A stretch of 64,000 bases of DNA, from NCBI GenBank assembly GCA_965220245.1, contig CBDCPI010000014.1:186001-250000 (forward strand), in the 5' to 3' direction. Shown here piece by piece: positions 1-7,738 of this stretch (the stretch's first letter is position 1; every line of letters begins with the position of its first letter). Made by a program: the position numbers and the translations under genes. The notes beneath the pieces were generated by a model that was not told where the DNA came from, made no database searches, and was given only the letters and a program-made list of their open reading frames with translations. The stretch comes from CBDCPI01 sp965220245 (GTDB taxonomy: Bacteria; Chloroflexota; Dehalococcoidia; Lucifugimonadales; UBA3495).

Positions 1-636
1 GTCGTAGGCCCCATCGCCACCCACCTGCTCCACTGACTCGGTGCTCTGGTCCAGAAGTTCGGGCACCGCTCCCGCATCGTCCAGGCTGGCCTCGCTCAGT
101 ACCACGGCCTGGATCTCCTGGGTTTCACTGTCCACGCTTAGATGGAGCTTCCTCCAGGTGCGCCGTTTGGTATAGCCATGCTGACGCACCTTCCATTCTC
201 CCTCCCCAAAGACTTTCAACCCGGTGCTGTCCAGTACCAGGTGCAAGGGCCCAGCAGCTTTCCTGAGCAAGGAAACCCCCAGGCGCTTGGCGCGCTTGCA
301 GAGGGTGGTATAGTCCGGCACCGGCAAATCCCACTCCAGCAAGTGAAACACGGACCGGAGAAACCCTTCGGCAGCCCTCAGGGTCAAGTGGAAGACGCTG
401 CGCACCATCAACAGACACTGGATTGCTCCATCGGAATACTGAAACTGCCCACCGCGCTTTCGGGGGCCGTCGGGCTTCCAGGCCCCAATATCCTCTTCGC
501 TGGTCCATAGGGTTATTGAACCCCGCTGGACCAGGCTTTCGTTGTAGTCATGCCAGTTACGTATCCGATACTGGGATTTCCTGGTGGTGGTGCGTTTCTT
601 GGGACGAGCTTTGGAGGCTTGCGGTGTTCGCTTCAT
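1..636 (-). CDS. IS5/IS4-type DDE transposase, C-terminus outside window
   Basis: The frame starts at an ATG at 636 and is still open at base 1, giving 212 residues with no stop, so the last part of the gene lies outside the window. The N-terminus is basic and is followed by NWHDYNESLVQRGSITLW, characteristic of the IS5-like DDE_Tnp_1 transposases. LVLDSTGLKV (Asp about 136) and GGDGAYD (Asp about 208) fit the first two catalytic acidic residues; the third would lie outside. It would cut and join the ends of its own IS element. The visible part is intact. No terminal repeat was identified with confidence between 637 and 694. Confidence 0.85.
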   Translation of the reverse strand, partial: MKRTPQASKARPKKRTTTRKSQYRIRNWHDYNESLVQRGSITLWTSEEDIGAWKPDGPRKRGGQFQYSDGAIQCLLMVRSVFHLTLRAAEGFLRSVFHLLEWDLPVPDYTTLCKRAKRLGVSLLRKAAGPLHLVLDSTGLKVFGEGEWKVRQHGYTKRRTWRKLHLSVDSETQEIQAVVLSEASLDDAGAVPELLDQSTESVEQVGGDGAYD

Positions 637-694
637 GCCTCCAGCTTAACACTACCTCCCATTCATTCAACAAAGCCATTTACGAGTATCGGTT

Positions 695-1091
695 TCACAA
701 TGCCTCCAATACCCTCTCCGCAGCCGAAATCATGGCCTCAGCAGTTGGTAAGACTGGGTCAGCATCGGCCTGAGTGTATCGGATTTCCGGGTACCACTTC
801 GACACAGTGTCCCAGTCGTCCTTAAGCCCGGCCACGATCCGGTTGCGGATTCCCGAAAGATGCAACAGCACATTCAACTTGTGAGTTCTAAACGAACGGT
901 AGTCTTCGAATTCTTTCCCTGTGGGGGAACCGGGTCCAGTCCAAAGTTTCGCAGATCCGGGCTTTTAGCGCCAACTCGACGGCGTAGCCGCAAAGGTAGA
1001 TAGCGCCCTCGTTCTGTCCAGCCGCTAGAAGGGCGCGGGCGTCTTCCAGCCGAGCGGCGGACAGTGCGCGCAGCGTTGCTACGCTAATCAA
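695..1091 (-). pseudogene. HEPN-domain protein, frameshifted
   Basis: Two minus-strand frames make one HEPN-like protein. The first (from 1091) contains AGQNEGAIYLCGYAVELALK, the usual first helix of HEPN proteins. It breaks in the run of five C around 930. Removing one C continues the protein as PTGKEFEDYRSFRTHKLNVL and then into the second frame, which ends at 695. RSFRTH fits the R-x4-H motif of HEPN ribonucleases, so the intact ancestor may have been an RNase toxin, or the HEPN half of an MNT-HEPN pair. No nucleotidyltransferase partner is adjacent. The break may be real or a homopolymer sequencing error. Confidence 0.65.
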
Positions 1092-1153
1092 GCTAATACC
1101 TCGACCGGCCTCAGCGAAAATTTTTGGGAGGCGGCACGGAGTGCCGCTACTCC

Positions 1154-1561
1154 CTAGCTGTGCTCGCCCTCGGCTAGCTGGAAGTATATGCCGTGGGAAC
1201 TGGAAGGCTCGATGCTGGCAGTCCGGTAACCGTAGGGACTGGTGCTCGGGCCTTCGCCCCGCATCTCGTTGCCCTTGCTCTTCAAGTCGTTAAAGACCTC
1301 GTCGATGCCACCGACGTCCCAAGCCACGTGCATAACCCCCGGTCCGGTTTCCCGGAGTTGCTGGGCCAACGCAGTGTCGTCGCGGAGGGGCTCGAAAAAG
1401 TCCACTAGGGTGGGGCCGATGCGATAGAGAATAGACTTGAAGCCCCGGTCGGTGAACTCGTCGGTACGCAGGGGTGTCAGCCCGAAGTTTCGCTCGAGAT
1501 AGTCGGCCATTTCTTGAGTACTTTCCACCGCATAGGTCACGTGATGCACATTGTTAAACAT
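1154..1561 (-). CDS. VOC/glyoxalase-fold protein, methylmalonyl-CoA epimerase-like
   Basis: A 135-residue single-gene VOC (vicinal oxygen chelate) protein. The N-terminal NNVHHVTYAV, the central GVMHVAWDVGGID and the C-terminal HGIYFQLAEGE have the spacing of the paired beta-alpha-beta-beta-beta units and metal-binding His/Glu positions of the glyoxalase/epimerase superfamily. I start it at the ATG at 1561 rather than the longer frame to 1618, because GAGGAGAGAG lies just upstream of 1561. The substrate cannot be told; epimerase-like or dioxygenase-like roles are both possible. The IS66 element begins only about 60 bases upstream, so the native promoter may have been displaced. Confidence 0.75.
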   Translation of the reverse strand: MFNNVHHVTYAVESTQEMADYLERNFGLTPLRTDEFTDRGFKSILYRIGPTLVDFFEPLRDDTALAQQLRETGPGVMHVAWDVGGIDEVFNDLKSKGNEMRGEGPSTSPYGYRTASIEPSSSHGIYFQLAEGEHS

Positions 1562-1620
1562 GTCTCTCTCCTCGTGTGGTCTTGCTTGCAGCCTAGCCGC
1601 TTTTGCCAGTGGAATCAAGG

Positions 1621-3062
1621 GTAACTGTTCAGACTGAGGCGAGTAGGGGTTTGGAGAGGATGGAGTTTAGTCCTTGGTAGGGGTTGCGGCCTCGCAGGCG
1701 CCATGTGCCGAACAGGGAAGCCAGAGCGCTCTTGGTGTTGCTCCCCTCCGGTGAACGGGTCCCGCCGCTGATCTTCCGGCTTACCACCGTAGGGCGCAGG
1801 CTGCGCTCCGCTGCGTTGTTGTCCGCCTTAGCCCGGGGTTCGGCGACGAAGGTGAACAGCTCCGGCAGGAAGCGTTCCACTCGCTGGCACAGCACGCGCA
1901 TGGGCGCATCGCTGCCGGGATAAGGCTTGCAGATGGACCATAGCCGCTGCTGGCACTGCTGTTGCAGCTTTACGCGCTGGGCCCGCTGCACCGTTTCCGG
2001 CAGCTCCGGGTCAGGACCGGGATAAGCTTGGGCATGGTCATACATCTCCCGCACCTGTTGGGCCCATCCGGCCAGACCCTGGTGTTGGGGGTATTGCTCC
2101 TTCAGCCGGTGGATGTCCCGCAGCAGATGGGTCCAACATCTCTGATGCAGCCCTTGATGCACGTTGTAAGCCCCGTAGAGTCACTGACCAGCACGCCCTC
2201 AAACTCATCTCCCAACACCTCCGCAACCACCTCCCTTCCCCGGCTGGGCCGACCGCAGGAAGTAACGCACTTCCGGAGTGCTGAAACTCCAGAGATACCC
2301 GTTCCGGCCATCTTCCCGCCAGCCCGTCTCGTCCCCGTACACCACCGGACTGGCTCGAATCTCTTCTTGCCGCCGGTGGTGCTCCCCCTGGCCGCGCCCA
2401 GCCGCGCCACGCACCAAAGCCACCAGTTCCCCCACGCTGAGGTACAGTCCGCAGCGCCACTTCAAGTAGCGTTGAATCACTCCGTGTTGAATCACTCCAT
2501 AGGGAAGCCGGCACTCCTCCCGGAGCACGCATACTTCCTGCTGGACTGAGATTCCCACCCGTTGCCGTCCCACCACGAGGGCGCTCCAATCCGGTTTGGG
2601 AGACCACCGCTGCCCGCACTTCCGGCAAGTGCGCTCCAACACCACATGCTCAGTCACCCGTGCCCGCACCCGGGGTATGGTTATAATCTGGCGGCGTCGG
2701 CGCACCCTCCCGCCCAGCAGCAGTGTCCCGCAGTCCGGACAACTGGCCGTGGCGTGCTCCACCCGGTGGGTGGGCTCCTCCCGCCGCCGGGCAAAGCCGT
2801 GGGCGCGCTGCTTGCGTTCCTTCTTGGGACGGTCCGGCCGGCCGGTTGGCCTTGACCCAGGAGGGCGGCTTCCGCTCCTTCCCGCCCTCCGTTGGAGGCT
2901 TCTGCCGGCCTTCCAACTCGGAGATTCGTGCTTCCAGAGCCTCAACATGGTCGAGGAGTTGACTAACCAACTGAATCAACTCCTCATGGGAGACCCCGCC
3001 TAAATTCACTTCCCGGTCCATGCTTTTAGTCTACCCCTGATTTAGCCAGTCTGAACAGTTAC
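1621..3062. mobile_element. IS66-family element with 16-bp terminal inverted repeats
   Basis: GTAACTGTTCAGACTG at 1621-1636 is the exact reverse complement of 3047-3062, and it brackets the IS66 transposase. The flanking base on each side (G at 1620, C at 3063) also pairs. No convincing 8-bp target duplication is visible (AATCAAGG against CTGATTGG). The transposase is frameshifted, and no IS66 accessory ORFs (TnpA/TnpB-like) are present, so this is a reduced, probably inactive copy. Confidence 0.8.
1629..3021 (-). pseudogene. IS66-family transposase, at least three frameshifts
   Basis: The protein starts at 3021 with a coiled-coil leader (HVEALEARISELEGRQ) and passes to another frame near 2870. 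There it shows paired zinc-binding CPDCG and CRKCG motifs and VVYGDETGWRED with the first catalytic Asp. A second shift near 2240 leads into EVVAEVLGDEFEGVLVSD (second Asp). A missing T near 2190 changes frame again before HQGLHQRCWTHLLRDIHRLK, and AKADNNAAERSLR carries the final Glu. The order of domains is that of a normal IS66 DDE transposase. With this sequence it cannot be made as one protein; sequencing indels are an alternative for some of the shifts. Confidence 0.8.
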
Positions 3063-3177
3063 CTGATTGGCTCGTAATTGACGATCTGCACCCTTTTGGT
3101 GTACATAGTTTAACTTCCTGCCATTTAGCTATGGATCGGCGTGAGTCCCAGGCTACCCCGTCCTTGCCCCGACACCA

Positions 3178-4266
3178 TCACCCCACCCGGAACACCTTCA
3201 TCACCTCATCCCCCAAATGGTTGATGACTTTGACGGCTATGCGACCGGACTCGGGTTTGGGGAAGGGGCGGGAGGTGGCGCTGTTGAGAGTGGCCCAGGC
3301 GTCCTCGTCGATTTCGGCCTTGAGGGTGGTCTTCAATGACCGGTAGGGGTCCCCGGCGCCCAGGAAGTAGGCGTGGCGGACGAAGAAGCTTTCCTGGTTG
3401 TAGTCGGTGTCTATGAACCAGCAGGCGATGCCCTCCGGCCCGTCACTGCGCACCTCGCCGGTGTTGGGGTGGAACACGTCTACGCCATGCACAGTGACCT
3501 GGGTGAAGTGGATAGTGGTTAGTGGCGAGTGGATAGTGAGCGCATCAGAGCGTGCAGCATTTTGTTTATCCCGGCGCAGTCGTTCAACAAGTTGACGGAA
3601 TTCTTCTTGTCCAGCAGTTCCAGCCTTTCGCACAATACCAAGAAGGTCTCCAGTTCCGCCAGCGAGCCCCGTGCAACGCCAAGCGACTGGAGAAATTCCC
3701 CCGTCGTGCGCCTGGCCTGACCCTCCGCGATGTTCGCCGGAATCGAGGACGCGGCCCGCCGCATCTGAGAGGTAATCCCATATCTCTCTTCGGCGGGAAA
3801 GCTCCGCGTAAGCCCGTAAATCCTCACCGCTAAGTCCATTGATTTCTGCCAGACTGTCAGTTCCCGATACGAACTTAAAGATGTCATACGGCGCAATTCT
3901 ACCCCCTGAACTATCCACTAACCACTCTTCACTAGCCACTTCCACGTCCGGCTCGCCGAAGATGACGAACAAGTTGCCGTTGCCGGTGTTCTTCAGCTCC
4001 CCGGCCATGTGCAGGTCGGCGTTCATCCGGGCCTTCAGCACCGGGATGCGGCCCAGGCTCTCGAACTCGGTGGTGTGGGCGTCGTAGTTGAAGGCGCAGG
4101 CTATCAGCACGTCGAAACCGCCATCAGCGGCCTCCCGCGCCGCCTCCACCAGGTCGGGACGCGACACCGTGCCGAACTCCGGGCCGATGAAAATCGCGGC
4201 CCGCCGCTCGGTGGCCAGTGGCCGGTGACCAGTCGCCAGGGGGACGTGGGGCTGGCCACTGGCCAC
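3178..4266 (-). CDS. Mod C-terminal fragment carrying an in-frame ~145-residue insert
   Basis: A 362-residue ORF. From AAIFIGPEFGTVSRPDLVEA to FVIFGEPDVEV, and again from QVTVHGVDVFHPNTGEVRSD to DEVMKVFRVG, it reads as the conserved C-terminal part of Mod. Between the two (about 3503-3946) lies a foreign stretch that stays open in this frame although it encodes the four-helix-bundle protein in another frame. The insert must therefore be a multiple of three and free of stops here. The N-terminal ~18 residues (QPHVPLATGHRPLATE) come from the palindromic insert. Whether this piece is translated is uncertain. Confidence 0.6.
   Translation of the reverse strand: MASGQPHVPLATGHRPLATERRAAIFIGPEFGTVSRPDLVEAAREAADGGFDVLIACAFNYDAHTTEFESLGRIPVLKARMNADLHMAGELKNTGNGNLFVIFGEPDVEVASEEWLVDSSGGRIAPYDIFKFVSGTDSLAEINGLSGEDLRAYAELSRRREIWDYLSDAAGRVLDSGEHRGGSGQAHDGGISPVAWRCTGLAGGTGDLLGIVRKAGTAGQEEFRQLVERLRRDKQNAARSDALTIHSPLTTIHFTQVTVHGVDVFHPNTGEVRSDGPEGIACWFIDTDYNQESFFVRHAYFLGAGDPYRSLKTTLKAEIDEDAWATLNSATSRPFPKPESGRIAVKVINHLGDEVMKVFRVG
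3503..3946 (-). mobile_element. IVP-type insertion element inside mod
   Basis: About 440 bp inserted in the Mod C-terminal coding sequence. Its ends are imperfect inverted arms built from AGTGG(A/T)TAGTGG units (3508-3540, and 3909-3940 in reverse complement). They enclose a four-helix-bundle gene. This resembles the intervening sequences known from some 23S rRNA genes, where an S23/IVP protein gene sits in a stem, but here the host is a protein gene. No transposase is present. Exact ends are inferred from where Mod homology stops and resumes. Confidence 0.65.
3519..3887 (-). CDS. Four-helix bundle protein (S23/IVP family)
   Basis: About 122 residues beginning MTSLSSYRELTVWQKSMDLA. Later signatures are PAEERYGITSQMRRAASSIP, NIAEGQARRTTGEFLQSL and ARGSLAELETFLVLCERL, the full hallmark of the IVP/S23 four-helix-bundle family. 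I choose the ATG at 3887, but one at 3896 is equally possible. Members occur inside 23S rRNA intervening sequences, as free genes, and are structurally related to the Avd proteins of diversity-generating retroelements. Their biochemical role is unresolved; RNA or nucleic-acid binding is suspected. Here the gene is intact, in a different frame from the interrupted mod, on the same strand, and bounded by inverted arms. Confidence 0.85.
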   Translation of the reverse strand: MTSLSSYRELTVWQKSMDLAVRIYGLTRSFPAEERYGITSQMRRAASSIPANIAEGQARRTTGEFLQSLGVARGSLAELETFLVLCERLELLDKKNSVNLLNDCAGINKMLHALMRSLSTRH

Positions 4267-6050
4267 TGATACCGCCCCTCGGCGCAGACGAACCGCCCCG
4301 GCCAGGGGGTCAGGGAGGTGAAGGTTATCCGGTCCTCTTTGTGGGCCTGCTGGACGCCGGAGCGTTTCAGGTTTTCCAGGATGACCTGGCCGAAGTCGTA
4401 GCCGGTTTCGTAGCCGTTGCGGGGGTCGGCAACGCCGTCGATAACGTCGCCGTTCTCGTCCACGCCCAGCACCCGGTGGGGCGAGATGCTTTCCACGGTG
4501 AAGGGGCCGGCGACGCGCACCTTGCTGCGGTCCTCGTAGGGCTTGTCGTACAGGTACTCGTAGTCGGCCTTGGCGGCGATGGAGGCGTCGATCTCTTTCT
4601 GCCGGGCAATGCGCCGGGTCCAGTAGTCAGTGAGCCAGTGTTCAGTGGCCGGTGGCCAGTCGCCGGGACGCTCTCGCGGTATCTCCCAAGTGGCCGGTTC
4701 CCCGTCCGACTGGTCACTGACCACTGGCGACTGACCACTGATCGCCACTGACAACTCGTGACGCAGGAGCGCCAACTCCTCCTCGTACTTCTCCCAGATG
4801 ACGTCGATCTCGGCGTTGTTGGCGATGGCCCGCAGGGTGATGTGGGGGACCCGTTCGTAGACGAAGCCCTGGCGGAGGTTGCCGTAGGTGGGCATTTCCG
4901 ACGGGGCGCGGCGGGAGAGTTCGGCCTCCTTCAACTGGCCGTCGCGGCTGTCGGCCAGCAGGTAGTAGGGATAGCGGGCGCCCATGATGCGGGCGCGGGC
5001 CAGAGCCAACGCCACCCGGCTGGTATCAATAGTAATCCACCGCCGCCCCCACTGCTCGGCCACATAGACGGTGGTACCGGAGCCGCAGGTGGGGTCCAGC
5101 ACCAAGTCGCCGGGGTCGGTGGTCATCAGGATGCAGCGTTCAATGACTCTTTCGTTTGTTTGAACGACATATACCTTGCCTTGCGCCCCGGCTAAATTTT
5201 CCATCCAGACATTAGCCGAGTTTGTTGATGGCGAGTCATCAAAGCTTTCGATGTAAAATGGACGAGCATTGCTAGGATTGACTCTACCCGCTTTAAGCAG
5301 TCTATCTTTCCCCTCCGCGTGAGTTCGCCAATGCCGTCCCTTCCCGGGTAGATATTCCTTACCATGAAGCTTCCAAGGAGTTTGACTATCCCCAGAATCT
5401 CCATCTTGAGTCAAGGTGATATCGTTTCGAAATGGCCTCCAGCCTTCTTCAAAGTTCTCAGGATTTTCGCGCCATTCTAGTGGAATAGACTGCACCCCTG
5501 TAGGTGTAAAAGCTCTCCTGTACTTGGAATAATCCACTCCCAAGAGACTGGGAGCGGTATATCCCTTGCGATGTTTATTCATCCTTATATTTTTCGCGTA
5601 AAGCAGCAGATAATCAGCAATGTTGGAAACATTTTCTGATTCCTGATATTGGGTCTTCTTGAAGGTGATCAGAGATATGAAATTCTCCTCCCCGAACACC
5701 TCATCCATCAACGCCCGCACTCTATGGACGTTTTCATCCCCAATCTGCACAAAGATGGAGCCGGAGTCAGCCAGCAGGTCGCGGGCCACGGTGAGGCGGT
5801 CGCGCAGGTAGGTCAGGTAGGAGTGGATGCCATCGCGCCAGGTGTCGCGGAAGGCCTTGACCTGCTCCGGCTCGCGGGTGATGTGCTCGCGGTTGCCGTC
5901 GCGCACGTCCCGGCTGGTGGTGGACCACTGGAAGTTGGAGTTGAACCGGATGCCGTAGGGCGGGTCGATGTAGATGCACTGCACCTTGCCCTGCAGGCCT
6001 TCCCGCTCGGAGAGGGAGGCCATCACCTGGAGGCTGTCGCCCAGAATCAT
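4104..6050 (-). CDS. DNA adenine methyltransferase, catalytic part of Mod
   Basis: A 648-residue ORF holding the catalytic core. CIYIDPPYGIRF (DPPY about residues 29-32) precedes DLVLDPTCGSGTT (SAM-binding motif), the order of beta-class N6-adenine/N4-cytosine methyltransferases such as type III Mod. The target-recognition region between them (about 130-300) includes AT-richer DNA than its surroundings (about 5150-5650), consistent with exchange of this domain. SGQSPVVSDQS near residue 435 is translation of an in-frame palindromic insert. The last ~35 residues are out-of-frame product after the insert at 4209-4270. Start at ATG 6050 is the first in-frame start after the upstream stop. Confidence 0.8.
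   Translation of the reverse strand: MILGDSLQVMASLSEREGLQGKVQCIYIDPPYGIRFNSNFQWSTTSRDVRDGNREHITREPEQVKAFRDTWRDGIHSYLTYLRDRLTVARDLLADSGSIFVQIGDENVHRVRALMDEVFGEENFISLITFKKTQYQESENVSNIADYLLLYAKNIRMNKHRKGYTAPSLLGVDYSKYRRAFTPTGVQSIPLEWRENPENFEEGWRPFRNDITLTQDGDSGDSQTPWKLHGKEYLPGKGRHWRTHAEGKDRLLKAGRVNPSNARPFYIESFDDSPSTNSANVWMENLAGAQGKVYVVQTNERVIERCILMTTDPGDLVLDPTCGSGTTVYVAEQWGRRWITIDTSRVALALARARIMGARYPYYLLADSRDGQLKEAELSRRAPSEMPTYGNLRQGFVYERVPHITLRAIANNAEIDVIWEKYEEELALLRHELSVAISGQSPVVSDQSDGEPATWEIPRERPGDWPPATEHWLTDYWTRRIARQKEIDASIAAKADYEYLYDKPYEDRSKVRVAGPFTVESISPHRVLGVDENGDVIDGVADPRNGYETGYDFGQVILENLKRSGVQQAHKEDRITFTSLTPWPGRFVCAEGRYQWPVASPTSPWRLVTGHWPPSGGPRFSSARSSARCRVPTWWRRRGRPLMAVSTC
4209..4270. repeat. 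Short inverted-repeat insert in mod (copy A)
   Basis: About 60 bp starting GGTGGCCAGTGGCCGG and ending GGCCACTGGCCACTGAT, so the arms pair as a stem. It interrupts Mod between CAEGRY and ERRAAIFIGPEF and leaves the two sides in different frames. Sequence units resemble the arms of the IVP element. Confidence 0.65.
4706..4756. repeat. Short inverted-repeat insert in mod (copy B, in frame)
   Basis: GACTGGTCACTGACCACTGG followed by CGACTGACCACTGATCGCCACTG. It adds roughly SGQSPVVSDQS to Mod without a frameshift. A related stretch, CAGTGAGCCAGTGTTCAGTG, lies at about 4627-4646. Confidence 0.55.
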
Positions 6051-6139
6051 GCGGTTCTGCCAGTAGCCGTCGTGCCGGTAGAACTCGGTCCGGTCGGCGC
6101 CCTCGGGCAGCCCGTTGAAGTCGGCGAACAGGTCCAGTT

Positions 6140-6196
6140 GCCGGTGCTCAGTGTCCGGTGACCGGTCATTCCCGCGCTTACTGGCTACTGGACACT
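6140..6196. repeat. Short inverted-repeat insert in mod (copy C, brings a stop)
   Basis: Arms CTCAGTGTCCGGTGACCGG and TACTGGCTACTGGACACTAG form an imperfect stem. On the mod strand it gives VSSSQ then TAA directly after KALVDDL, ending the N-terminal fragment. The Mod reading resumes at QLDLFADFNG in the downstream frame. Confidence 0.6.
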
Positions 6197-6480
6197 AGAT
6201 CGTCCACCAGTGCCTTGGGGTGCACCTTTTCCTGGATGTAGAGGGGCGGTACGCTCACCACCAGGTCGGCCAGGTCCTGCTCGTCCTTGCCCCGCCAGAC
6301 CAGTTGGGGGTCCAGGTCGCGGTTGCGCCGCTGGTAGGCCTCGCGGAGGGGCGAGGCTTCCTCTTTCCGCATAAGCGGCTGGTATTCTGCCGTGGGGATG
6401 TTGGTGCGGGTGTCCTGCTCATGCCGCAGCGTCTCCACGGACTTGTCGGCGGTGGCGCGGTTGCGTCGTGGTCGGGGCAT
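6178..6480 (-). CDS. Mod N-terminal fragment
   Basis: A 100-residue ORF starting at ATG 6480 behind GGAGGAAACCAAG. It has the usual N-terminus of BPTD_3080-partner methyltransferases: basic MPRPRRNR, then TNIPTAEYQ, DLDPQLVWRGKDEQD and YIQEKVHPKALVDDL. The normal protein would continue into QLDLFADFNGLPEGADRTEF, which is still encoded just downstream (about 6080-6145) but lies after the stop introduced by the palindromic insert. It follows the VapC gene by 17 bases and is probably in the same transcript. Confidence 0.7.
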   Translation of the reverse strand: MPRPRRNRATADKSVETLRHEQDTRTNIPTAEYQPLMRKEEASPLREAYQRRNRDLDPQLVWRGKDEQDLADLVVSVPPLYIQEKVHPKALVDDLVSSSQ

Positions 6481-6497
6481 CTTGGTTTCCTCCTTGC

Positions 6498-6869
6498 CTA
6501 TTGGAGATGTTCGGGATAAGCGACTCCCAGTTCTTCAGGAATTTGCGCCAGCCGCCGGTCTCTCGTCCATAGTGATGCGGAGCCGTCGCGTATGGCGGAA
6601 GCGAGCAGGTGAGCGTCGATGTATCCGATGCCTCGCCCCATGAATCCATGGGACTCGATGAGCGACAACACTTCATCGTGGGTCGCCCGAACAATCTGGG
6701 GGAGTTCATCTAGTCTTTGCAAGACCGACCGGTCAGGCAGCGTCCCACAGGCGAGTTCGCCAATCACGAATGGGTGCATCAGTATGTCGCGGGCGATGAG
6801 ACAATCTATCATTTCAGAGTTCGGCCTTCGCAAGTGGTCCACCCAGACCGATGTATCTGCGAGAATCAT
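6498..6869 (-). CDS. vapC: PIN-domain ribonuclease toxin, VapC-like
   Basis: A 123-residue PIN protein. Asp5 (LADTSVWVDHL), Glu38 (VIGELACG), Asp85 (GYIDAHLLASA) and Asp104 (WTRDRRL) make the standard acidic tetrad for Mg-dependent RNA cleavage. Its ATG overlaps the stop of the upstream small gene (6866-7180) by four bases (ATGA), the usual coupling of VapBC pairs. It sits 17 bases before mod and inside the res-mod operon. VapC toxins usually cleave tRNA or rRNA; the target here cannot be inferred. Confidence 0.85.
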   Translation of the reverse strand: MILADTSVWVDHLRRPNSEMIDCLIARDILMHPFVIGELACGTLPDRSVLQRLDELPQIVRATHDEVLSLIESHGFMGRGIGYIDAHLLASAIRDGSASLWTRDRRLAQIPEELGVAYPEHLQ

Positions 6870-7180
6870 CCTTGAATCTCGCTGCGGCGGCGAGGGATGT
6901 CCTCAAGATCGGGGGCGCTGCCGCCTGCGTCGGCCAGCCATTTGGCGGCTTTGGCATGCACCTCTTTCACTCGCCTGTCTATCCACTCTCCGCCCACTTC
7001 TGCGATAAGGTATGGCCCAGGGCCGAAGCGTCCCAAGGCTTTCCTGTGGGCCTCCTCGTAAGAACTGTAGATACCGGCAAGCTTTCTATCATGCAAGACC
7101 ACCCAATCACCCCGATGTTGCAGTTCCAGATGTCCTCGTATATGGCCGTAGGCGGATATGTTCATCTCCAGCGGGTCCAT
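6866..7180 (-). CDS. Putative antitoxin of the adjacent VapC
   Basis: About 104 residues. I start at ATG 7180 because GAGGAGGG lies just upstream; a longer frame to 7198 exists. The middle segment, HRGDWVVLHDRKLAGIYSSY followed by EEAHRKALGRFGPGPYLIAEV, resembles the small DUF5678-type modules often found upstream of PIN genes. The C-terminus is basic and would suit toxin wrapping. No ribbon-helix-helix or AbrB motif is obvious, so DNA binding is not shown. Antitoxin function is inferred from the four-base overlap with vapC. Confidence 0.6.
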   Translation of the reverse strand: MDPLEMNISAYGHIRGHLELQHRGDWVVLHDRKLAGIYSSYEEAHRKALGRFGPGPYLIAEVGGEWIDRRVKEVHAKAAKWLADAGGSAPDLEDIPRRRSEIQG

Positions 7181-7324
7181 GGCGCCCTCCTCGATCATTA
7201 GGAATCAATCAAATGGACTTGCCGGCGTTGGTGCGGGTCCTTCTTGGCCTGGGCATATTGGCTTCCTCCCTGACAATTTCATCCACGAAGGGGCGCGAAG
7301 GTTCACGAAGGACTTGTTGGCCCG

Positions 7325-7738
7325 TCAACGGATTACCAGCAGGGATGAGCCGTCGGAAAGTTGGAAGTAAAAGAAACCCCGATCAACCGTGAACACGCGG
7401 CGCAGCGACAGACTCTCTGCTGCCGCAACTAAGGAAGCGTCGGCCAAGTCCATCCGGCTGTCCTGATATTGGCGCATCAGGGCCTCCATCCGGTCTGTTT
7501 CTTGGTCATCAGTCAAGTGAATTGCCAACAGTCCGGCGCGGCGCATATCCCAGAGGCGTGCCTGGAGAGCAAAAACCCTCGTGCGTCCCAAGAAATGCAT
7601 CGTCTCGGTAAAGCACTGCCAGGCCGTAACCATCGGTTCCCCTTGTAAGGCCTGCATCCTTGTTGCACATGTAGCATGGTAAAGGTCTGACGGGTCTATA
7701 TTGGCTACCAAGGGACCGGTATCAACGAGCAGCGTCAT
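7325..7738 (-). CDS. PIN-domain protein
   Basis: A 137-residue PIN protein with VDTGPLVA (Asp6), CFTETMHFLG (Glu45), SRMDLADASLV and FTVDRGFF, matching the VapC-like acidic positions. It is of the type with TGPL after the first Asp, often found in chromosomal toxin-antitoxin pairs. Its ATG overlaps the end of the gene at 7735-8097 by four bases, so that gene is its likely partner. The 7199-7324 gap downstream holds no gene that I can support. Confidence 0.8.
   Translation of the reverse strand: MTLLVDTGPLVANIDPSDLYHATCATRMQALQGEPMVTAWQCFTETMHFLGRTRVFALQARLWDMRRAGLLAIHLTDDQETDRMEALMRQYQDSRMDLADASLVAAAESLSLRRVFTVDRGFFYFQLSDGSSLLVIR

Larger units (their letters stand above)
3178..6480 (-). pseudogene. 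Type III-like adenine methyltransferase Mod, interrupted by palindromic inserts
   Basis: Three minus-strand ORFs (6178-6480, 4104-6050, 3178-4266) together cover the length and order of one Mod protein that pairs with the Res gene upstream. The first junction is an inverted-repeat insert (about 6140-6196) bringing an in-frame TAA. The second is another insert (about 4209-4270) that shifts frame. A third, in-frame insert lies near 4706-4756, and a ~440 bp insert with its own gene sits near 3503-3946. Flanking residues on both sides of each insert match a normal Mod, so the parent gene was continuous. Whether the split pieces still assemble into a working enzyme is unknown. Confidence 0.75.

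Noticed and set aside
1612..3071. Target-site duplication for the IS66 element
   Set aside because: The 8 bases on each side (AATCAAGG, CTGATTGG) do not match.
3503..3946. Diversity-generating retroelement, because the IVP protein resembles Avd
   Set aside because: No reverse transcriptase, template repeat or variable repeat is present in the window.
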